From Lactiplantibacillus songbeiensis (GTDB lineage: Bacteria; Bacillota; Bacilli; Lactobacillales; Lactobacillaceae): DNA of 64,000 bases. Of the stretch, positions 57,387 through 62,256 are shown in pieces; position 1 is the stretch's first letter; the number at the start of each line of letters is the position of its first letter. The DNA is taken from assembly GCF_005405125.1 (NCBI RefSeq), contig NZ_BJDL01000008.1, forward strand, positions 1-64,000, written 5' to 3'. Under the pieces are notes generated by a model. The model searched no databases. It was not told the DNA's origin and saw nothing but the letters and a program-made list of their open reading frames with translations. A program made the position numbers and the translations under genes.

Positions 57387-57887
57387 ATGGAATATTTAAT
57401 TGACTCTAATTCATTAATAGATGCGCATCAAAAGTGGTATCGACCGAATGTCTTTGTATCTGTTTGGAATTGTCTTGCAAGTCATAAGAATGTTAAGATG
57501 ACATCTTTTGTTTATAATGAAATTAGGTATCCAAACGACTTAGCTATGTGGACAAAAAATACGTATCAGAAAGAAATCGTTACTCCTAATAAGGAGATTA
57601 TAAAGGCTTATGGAGAAATTATGGATTGGATTACGCAATCCAAGCGATGGAGTGCAGCTGGTATTTCAGAATGGCAAAGTCCTGACAAGGCTGATCCCTG
57701 GTTGATTGCCACAGCAAAAATAAACAAGCAAACAATTGTGACCCTAGATGGGAATGGTCGGGCAACCATGCCAAATGTAGGGAGTGCTTCTGGAAAAGAG
57801 CCTAAAATTAATGCAGTTGCGGGTCAGTTTAATGTTCCGACAATAACGATTTATGAATTGCTTGAACAGTTAAATTTGTCAGTGTAG
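57387..57887 (+). CDS. DUF4411 PIN-like protein, probable toxin
   Basis: This 166-residue protein has a PIN-like nuclease layout: N-terminal MEYLIDSNSLIDA with the first acidic residue, a central VYNEIR, then KADPWLIATAKIN and TIVTLDGN carrying the later acidic positions. DUF4411 genes are known partners of COG2856 (ImmA/IrrE) genes in predicted type II toxin-antitoxin modules. RNase activity is inferred from the fold. It is followed by a hairpin terminator. Confidence 0.8.
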   Translation: MEYLIDSNSLIDAHQKWYRPNVFVSVWNCLASHKNVKMTSFVYNEIRYPNDLAMWTKNTYQKEIVTPNKEIIKAYGEIMDWITQSKRWSAAGISEWQSPDKADPWLIATAKINKQTIVTLDGNGRATMPNVGSASGKEPKINAVAGQFNVPTITIYELLEQLNLSV

Positions 57888-58290
57888 ATTTTTTTAATTA
57901 TTTCATTGAAATTTCAAACATTGATGTTAAATCGGTTTCTCATCAACTTGTATTGATGAAAGGACAGGAGGTTCAATTCAACTTTCGAATTGAGATTCTT
58001 TTTCCTTGCGTTACCAGATATAATAGTCAAAAAATAGTCCGTTTCACGATTTTTTTTAGAATCGTAGAATAGGCTATTTATTTTTAATGAGAGAAGTCAT
58101 TAGCTTTTATAGAAAACAAGAAAATAAAACTTATTGAAGCGAATTATCTATAAACAACGATTGCCGGATCATTGTCATCTTTTATACTTTTAAGGTGCTT
58201 TGGAAATATGAGCGATTAGGTTTTCTTTTGACCGTTATACAAAGTTTGATAAGTATTGGGGTCTCTACTTAAATAGCGCCCAGGTATGAT
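57888..58290. other. AT-rich gap after the DUF4411 gene
   Basis: A terminator-like stem (TCAATTC/GAATTGA plus T5, 57972-58005) ends the toxin-antitoxin unit. A long imperfect dyad (AATAGTCCG..CTATT, about 58035-58080) follows. No gene is evident up to att site 3. Confidence 0.5.
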
Positions 58291-58374
58291 ACGGATCTCC
58301 TTATCACAAGTGACGCGGCTTTTCTTGGGATTGACTGCTAAGTGGATGGTTACGGAAGTCCACACCATAAGTAC
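58275..58374 (+). repeat. att sites 3 and 4 (compressed pair)
   Basis: Site 3 (58298-58313, TCCTTATCACAAGTGA) follows TAGCGCCCAGGTATGATA and reads Y-G-S-P-Y-H-K-stop in the rlmH frame. It is followed by CGCGGCTTTT, resembling the SCC border. A weaker site 4 (TCCACACCATAAGTAC, 58359-58374) lies 61 bp downstream, whereas the outer pairs are 114 bp apart. The shortfall suggests an internal deletion of about 53 bp. Confidence 0.65.
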
Positions 58375-58390
58375 CAAAAATACGGCAAAC

Positions 58391-58420
58391 AAAGAGGCCT
58401 CGACGATTCGAGGCCTCTTT
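58391..58420 (-). terminator. merR terminator
   Basis: AAAGAGGCCTCG and CGAGGCCTCTTT form a perfect 12-bp stem around a six-base loop. It lies just after the merR stop on the minus strand. Confidence 0.85.
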
Positions 58421-58431
58421 GTCTATGTTGC

Positions 58432-58812
58432 TCACATCACCGTGCTGTCTCCAGCTAAGTACCGCTCAAGCTTATGATCAATCACTTTCAGCTGTTCCTG
58501 CTTATCAGCAATCGAAGCGATGACTTGCTTACGTTGTTCGCGCATTAATTCAATTCGTTGAGGTAAGCTGTTATCGCCTTCACGTACTAAGGTCGTGTAG
58601 TGTTGCAATTCAACAATCGACATGCCAGCTTCTCGCAAATAATGCAAATTAGTTATCCAGTGTAGGTCTTCATCATTAAAGATCCGTTGATTATTTTCAT
58701 TGCGCTTTTCTGGTGGTAATAAGCCACACTCTAAGTAATACCTAACTGTTCGAATAGTGACTTTAGCGGCTTTCGCAAACTCACCGATCCGCATCAATTG
58801 ATTTTTGTCCAT
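58432..58812 (-). CDS. MerR-family transcriptional regulator
   Basis: This is a 126-residue regulator with the MerR N-terminal winged helix (LMRIGEFAKAAKVTIRTVRYYL, in two halves at about 6-27), then the second helix pair and a C-terminal dimerisation coiled coil (about 80-115). The only Cys is in ECGLLPP of the DNA-binding domain, so it is not a metal sensor; it looks like the AdhR/NmlR-type group. GGGAGGTC before ATG 58812 decides the start; an upstream frame extension runs through the promoter and is discarded. It is divergent from the SDR gene. Confidence 0.88.
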   Translation of the reverse strand: MDKNQLMRIGEFAKAAKVTIRTVRYYLECGLLPPEKRNENNQRIFNDEDLHWITNLHYLREAGMSIVELQHYTTLVREGDNSLPQRIELMREQRKQVIASIADKQEQLKVIDHKLERYLAGDSTVM

Positions 58813-58818
58813 TTTTGC

Positions 58819-58849
58819 TTGACCTCCCGTTACGTTAGGCTGATATAGT
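58819..58849 (+). promoter_or_regulatory. MerR-type promoter and operator of the SDR gene
   Basis: TTGACC (58819-58824) and TATAGT (58844-58849) are separated by 19 bp, the over-long spacer that MerR proteins correct by DNA distortion. A GACCT..AGGTC dyad brackets the promoter. The SDR gene is therefore the likely target of the adjacent regulator. Confidence 0.75.
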
Positions 58850-58876
58850 AGGTCCATCATAACAGAAAAGGAAGCT

Positions 58877-59596
58877 ATGAATATGACTATCAAGACATTA
58901 ATTACTGGTGCTGATCGCGGGATGGGCTACGAATTAGCCCTAGAGCTTGGTTTGAAAGGCCAATATATCTATGTTGGTTCTAGGAACTTAGCTCGTGGGC
59001 AGGCCGCAGTTACCCAGCTTGAGGCTGCGAGTGTTCAAGCTCAGGCAGTACAGTTAGACGTGACCGATCATGAGTCGATTGTTGCCGCGAAAGCGAATAT
59101 CACCACTAATTTAGATATTCTAATCAATAATGCCGGTATTGCTGTTGATCATGAGACTAAGCCGTCGGAACTGTCACTAGCCGCAATTCGGCAAGATTTT
59201 AACGTGAATTATTTTGGCTTGATCGATGTCACGCAAGTCTTCTTACCACTTTTGAAGGTAGCGCCGGCTGGCCGGATTATCAATATCTCCAGTGCAGTGG
59301 GGTCGTTGATGCTGGCCAGCGATACCAGTACTAGCATTCACAAGCTACAAGCATCTGGCTATCAGGCTTCTAAATCAGCGGTCAATATGTTCACCATTAA
59401 ACTCGCCGCCGAACTTGAGGGAACGTCTGTCACGGTAAACGCCGTCAATCCTGGTTGGGTAGACACCAGTTTTGGTGGTGGTGGCGGTAATCGGACCGTG
59501 CAAGTAGGTGTAGCGCGGACTGTGGAATTGGCCACTTCTGATGTGTTAACTGATTCTGGTACGTTTTCAGATATTGATGGTATCGTACCTTGGTAG
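58877..59596 (+). CDS. Short-chain dehydrogenase/reductase (SDR)
   Basis: This is a 239-residue classical SDR. The cofactor-binding motif is TGADRGMGYELALELG (about residues 10-25), then NNAG (about 89-92), the catalytic Ser in ISSAVGS, and the catalytic YQASK (Tyr-x-x-x-Lys, about 161-165). The Arg of GSRNLARGQ after strand 2 hints at NADP preference. Substrate is unknown. It sits opposite the MerR gene with a MerR-type promoter, a frequent lactobacillus stress-inducible pair. It lies inside the rlmH-repeat region. Confidence 0.9.
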   Translation: MNMTIKTLITGADRGMGYELALELGLKGQYIYVGSRNLARGQAAVTQLEAASVQAQAVQLDVTDHESIVAAKANITTNLDILINNAGIAVDHETKPSELSLAAIRQDFNVNYFGLIDVTQVFLPLLKVAPAGRIINISSAVGSLMLASDTSTSIHKLQASGYQASKSAVNMFTIKLAAELEGTSVTVNAVNPGWVDTSFGGGGGNRTVQVGVARTVELATSDVLTDSGTFSDIDGIVPW

Positions 59597-60203
59597 CCTG
59601 CTCAAATCTAGTACGACAAACTAAGAAGGCAAAGTTATCTCTAGAAGAAAAAATAATATTTTAGACAAGACATTTTAACAACTTCGAATCAAAATGAAAG
59701 TGATCTTATCGTGATTGTTTACGAGGGATTACTTTTTAACGTCGGATGATACCTGAAGCTTAGAAGTTGGTTATCCGACTATTTATGTGGCTGTAATTCC
59801 TGGAAAATAATTGTTGTTCAGCATACATATAAGAAGACTTGGTTTTTCGACTGAGTCTTCTTTTATGCGTAGTACTAGTTAATTCGATGCCAAGTATCCT
59901 AGTTTGTAAAATTGATCAGATTTAATAAAGTTCGCCAATTCATTTTAGATGATTAGTCTGGAATTCCTTAGTTTGATTATCCTCGTAGATTTGTTAGAAC
60001 CATCTTAGCTATCGTGTCGGAGTGCCGACATTTCTACTCCTTACGAAATGAACGTGCCCCGCCTATTCCTTAGATGGTTGCAATTGAGTTTTACGTAGTT
60101 TGAAGAGATTATTTTTGTGTGGGTTTAGACTGAGTATTTTTCTATAGGGGTAGACAGATCAGCACCAAGCTACCTGATACCTTGGTGGTTGAGTTCATTG
60201 TAT
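59597..60203. other. Gene-poor gap after the SDR gene
   Basis: About 600 bp have no supportable gene. A terminator (AAGAAGACT/AGTCTTCTTTT, 59831-59864) probably serves the SDR gene. Small hairpins TGTCGG..CCGACA (about 60016-60031) and CACCAAG..CTTGGTG (60163-60187) are present. TTGAGT-17-GATTAT (60084-60112) could be a promoter pointing at the small toxin-like gene, as an antisense RNA would need, but it is weak. Confidence 0.45.
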
Positions 60204-60232
60204 AAAAAATGAGCTAGTAGTTAAACTAGCTC
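60204..60232 (-). terminator. Terminator of the small hydrophobic peptide gene
   Basis: On the minus strand GAGCTAGT..ACTAGCTC is followed by ATTTTTT, 22 bp beyond the peptide stop. This is a canonical intrinsic terminator. Confidence 0.85.
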
Positions 60233-60254
60233 AAATCTATTAGATGTGAGTGAT

Positions 60255-60338
60255 TTACAGATTACCCCTGCACCGGATCAAGCATCCTGCTGGTAAGTAA
60301 ACCAGGGACATAGCTAGGATTGTGAGTAAAGTATGCAT
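60255..60338 (-). CDS. 27-residue hydrophobic peptide, type I toxin-like
   Basis: The peptide begins MHTLLTILAMSLVYLPAG and continues CLIRCRGNL. It has one hydrophobic membrane-like helix (about residues 4-21) and a short basic C-terminus, the layout of type I toxins and related membrane peptides. GGAGGTAATGGAT gives a strong ribosome-binding site; the internal ATGGAT is too close to serve. A terminator follows, and an extended -10 promoter lies about 150 bp upstream with a tRNA-like leader between. I do not recognise the family. An antisense RNA is not proven. Confidence 0.65.
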   Translation of the reverse strand: MHTLLTILAMSLVYLPAGCLIRCRGNL

Positions 60339-60421
60339 ATCCATTACCTCCTTCAAGGAATCGTAGAGACAACTTGAGAACAGAGATTGGAGTAAGGTGC
60401 TTAGAACCGGTAATTTTAGAT

Positions 60422-60479
60422 AGCAGGAGTGGGGATCGAACCCACGAGCTCTAAGGCTGTATGTATAGTTTACTTCTGC
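60422..60479 (-). ncRNA. tRNA-like minihelix in the leader of the hydrophobic peptide mRNA
   Basis: On the minus strand a perfect T arm (GTGGG/CCCAC, loop TTCGATC) is followed by CTCCTGCT. That segment pairs with GCAGAAG, located 43 bases upstream of the T arm, through six of seven positions in one register. D and anticodon arms are missing: only 27 bases lie between. The 5' strand starts 6 nt after an extended -10, so the RNA would begin at the helix itself. It may be a decayed tRNA gene or a tRNA mimic controlling the small peptide downstream. Confidence 0.55.
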
Positions 60480-60484
60480 GAATT

Positions 60485-60493
60485 AGTATATCA
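60485..60493 (-). promoter_or_regulatory. Extended -10 promoter of the tRNA-like leader and peptide
   Basis: The minus strand reads TGATATACT. The same nine bases form the likely walR promoter (47638) and recur at 62732. The predicted start is at about 60478, the first base of the tRNA-like helix. Confidence 0.55.
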
Positions 60494-60535
60494 TACTTGA
60501 ATCAATTTATTGGAGTGATCGTAGAGTAGTCTGTT

Positions 60536-60557
60536 ACGGATTTCCCAGTATCACAAG
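60536..60557 (+). repeat. att-like remnant 5
   Basis: ACGGATTTCCCAGTATCACAAG matches site 3 (ACGGATCTCCTTATCACAAG) with a small insertion. The sequence after it diverges at once into a terminator hairpin. Confidence 0.45.
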
Positions 60558-60591
60558 AAGCCAGAGTGCCCTTCGGATGCTCTGGCTTCTT
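60557..60591 (+). terminator. Hairpin terminator before the lipoprotein gene
   Basis: GAAGCCAGAG and CTCTGGCTTC form a perfect 10-bp stem, with weak T content after it. It starts exactly where the att remnant ends. Confidence 0.6.
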
Positions 60592-60660
60592 CATGTGTTC
60601 AAGACGAAATAGTTCTAGTGATTTAGTCTACTTTTAGTACAGTTCAAGGTATAAGTGCAG

Positions 60661-60690
60661 TTGAAATGGCGAATATTTTCAAAGTATAAT
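60661..60690 (+). promoter_or_regulatory. Promoter of the accessory lipoprotein gene
   Basis: TTGAAA, an 18-bp spacer and TATAAT lie 48 bp upstream of the ATG at 60738. This is a good sigma-A promoter. Confidence 0.75.
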
Positions 60691-60737
60691 TAAATCCGTA
60701 TGTAAGCGCTGCTTTGCGGTGGAAGGGGTAAGAATAA

Positions 60738-61592
60738 ATGAAAAGATTTATCAGATTTACGGGACTGCTTGCGCTATTTTTGATACTAGTGGCAGGGTTA
60801 GTCGCATGTAGGAGTAAGTCTAGTTCAAATAGTGATTCGTCATCGGGGTACGCTAATTCAATCAGTAAGGGATTAGACGCAGTTGCTGAGAACAAGATGA
60901 ACAAAGCGATTGCTTACTTTGATAATGCTTTGACTCAAAAGCATAAAGATGCTAAAGCTAAGGTCTATCGAAACCAAGCACAAGCCTATGTTGATACGAA
61001 TAACCAACTCAAAGCTGGTGAAATTCAAAAGGCAGTTACCACTGTTACTGATGGCGTAAAAATTAAAAATGGTGCCAGAAGTCTAGATGCTAAATTAATC
61101 CAGTTAAAGACAACTGCAAAATCTGATTTGACAGAGTACAACCAATTGAATAAGGATGTTACGGCTCAACTAAGAGTCACAGATGGTAATTATTCGAGTG
61201 ATGTTTTGAAGCAAAGTCAAAAGATTGATTGGGATAAAAAACCTTACCTAAGCAAACTTAAACCAAAAGTAAACCGATTGATTAAGCTGTCGAGTCAAAG
61301 AGACAGTTCCAGTAGTTCTGAAGCTTCTTCGAGCAATTCATCAAGCACAGCAAGCTCGGAGAGTGGTTTATCTGCATCTGATGCTAAGGGTAAGCTCGCA
61401 TCATTAGCTTTTTATAAAAAGAATAGTTCTCACATTGATATTACAGGCCAGCAACAGACAGCTAATGGATGGGAATTCACATGGCATTTTTCGAGTGGCA
61501 ATATGGGTGGAACCTTTGAAGTAAATAATGATGGGAGTATGTCCGCACAAGCCTCCAGTGGAGATAATGTTGGTACGGGTAATTGGAAATAA
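60738..61592 (+). CDS. Lipoprotein with TPR-like and Ser-rich regions
   Basis: This 284-residue protein starts with a lipoprotein signal ending GLVAC (Cys24). Residues about 45-125 are helical and TPR-like (AIAYFDNALTQKHKDAKAKV). A Ser-rich linker spans about 190-220. The C-terminal 65 residues (SASDAKGKLASLAFYK, then WEFTWHFSSG and a Gly/Ser ending) form a small domain that recurs in lactobacillus surface lipoproteins by recollection. Function is unknown; it would sit on the outer face of the membrane. It has its own promoter and terminator. Confidence 0.8.
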   Translation: MKRFIRFTGLLALFLILVAGLVACRSKSSSNSDSSSGYANSISKGLDAVAENKMNKAIAYFDNALTQKHKDAKAKVYRNQAQAYVDTNNQLKAGEIQKAVTTVTDGVKIKNGARSLDAKLIQLKTTAKSDLTEYNQLNKDVTAQLRVTDGNYSSDVLKQSQKIDWDKKPYLSKLKPKVNRLIKLSSQRDSSSSSEASSSNSSSTASSESGLSASDAKGKLASLAFYKKNSSHIDITGQQQTANGWEFTWHFSSGNMGGTFEVNNDGSMSAQASSGDNVGTGNWK

Positions 61593-61620
61593 TCAAGCTT
61601 CATACAATAGCATGCGTAAG

Positions 61621-61654
61621 ATAGCTGGTTCTGAGAAAGAGAGCCAGCTATTTT
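61621..61654 (+). terminator. Terminator of the accessory lipoprotein gene
   Basis: ATAGCTGGTTCT and AGAGCCAGCTAT pair around a short loop and are followed by four T. Confidence 0.75.
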
Positions 61655-61858
61655 AGTGATAAATAATGTTCAAGTTCTAATGAATAGTTGACAAGTATAT
61701 TTAGTTTATGATTGATTAGGGATAGGAGATTAGAAAAGAAAACACAGTTTGTTTGTCCGATAAGTGCGGGAAAACGGGTGGGGGTGTTGTATAGAGCAAT
61801 CATAATTAATGGCTATACGTACTTGAATGTCATGATGAGGCTTTAGCTTTTAAAAAAA
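61655..61858. other. Short gene-free stretch before the last att pair
   Basis: AT-rich with no motif recognised. It merges into AAAAAAATAGCGCC, the left edge shared with att site 3. Confidence 0.3.
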
Positions 61859-62013
61859 TAGCGCCTAGGTATGATATGGATCTCCGTATCACAAGTGACG
61901 CGAAAAAGGCGTTCCATATGCTAAGCACTTAGAATTCATGACATCGTAAACTAGTTGATGCTTCGGCGCTTATAGCTACCTATGTTGTTAGGGAAGTCCT
62001 CTTACCATAAATA
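61859..62013 (+). repeat. att pair 6 and 7 (second copy of the 134-bp module)
   Basis: TAGCGCCTAGGTATGATA leads into the core TCCGTATCACAAGTGA (61883-61898), which reads Y-G-S-P-Y-H-K-stop in the rlmH frame. The following 114 bp align throughout with 55963-56076, sharing CGCGAAAAAGG, ATTCATGACATCGTAAA and TTAGGGAAGTCC. It ends in the diverged TCCTCTTACCATAAATA (61997-62013). Confidence 0.7.
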
Positions 62014-62050
62014 AAGCAGATTTATCAAATTCAAGTGTGATAAAATAATT

Positions 62051-62140
62051 TAATTCCCCACGTTTGTGGGGGTGATCCAATAGTTTTAAGTAGTGTACGG
62101 CATACAGTGCTGTATTTCCCTACATATGTGGGGGTGATTT
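62051..62140 (+). CRISPR. Two-repeat remnant of a type I-E CRISPR array
   Basis: Two 28-bp repeats (62051-62078 and 62113-62140) share 22 positions and flank one 34-bp spacer. Both have the type I-E layout: ATTCCCCACG-like left arm, GTGGGG right arm and the GTGATCC-type end. The first forms CCCCAC/GTGGGG; in the second, CCCTAC/GTGGGG still pairs through a G-T wobble. An AT-rich stretch precedes them, as a leader would. No cas gene is in the window. The drifted second repeat suggests an inactive relic or the trailer end. Confidence 0.7.
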
Positions 62141-62208
62141 TTCGGGTAAATATCAGAGTAAATGTGTGTACAATGTGATAAGGGCTTTTTTTATTCATGA
62201 AAAAATGG

Positions 62209-62256
62209 AAGGACTAATCTAAGTTCGAATTAGTATAACTTAGGTTAGTCTTTTTT
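62209..62256 (+). terminator. Strong hairpin terminator after the CRISPR remnant
   Basis: AGGACTAATCTAAGTT and AACTTAGGTTAGTCTTTTTT form a stem of about 16 bp with one wobble and a T6 tail. It implies a transcript reading rightward across the CRISPR remnant. Confidence 0.85.

Larger units (their letters stand above)
55943..62013 (+). mobile_element. SCC-like composite insertion region at the rlmH 3' end
   Basis: The interval starts at the rlmH 3' end and ends at its last degenerate copy. Direct repeats of the core TCCGTATCATAAGTGA or close variants recur at 55947, 56061, 58298 and 61883, with weaker remnants at 58359, 60541 and 61997. The good copies keep codons for SPYHK-stop of RlmH. The blocks between them are AT-richer than the backbone and carry accessory genes. 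This mirrors staphylococcal SCC composite islands. No ccr-type serine recombinase lies in the window, so the blocks are remnants or are mobilised in trans (inference). Confidence 0.65.

Noticed and set aside
58286-58477. A 63-codon frame starting in att site 3
   Set aside because: It reads through the att repeat and the merR terminator into antisense merR; the apparent protein is an artefact of these features.
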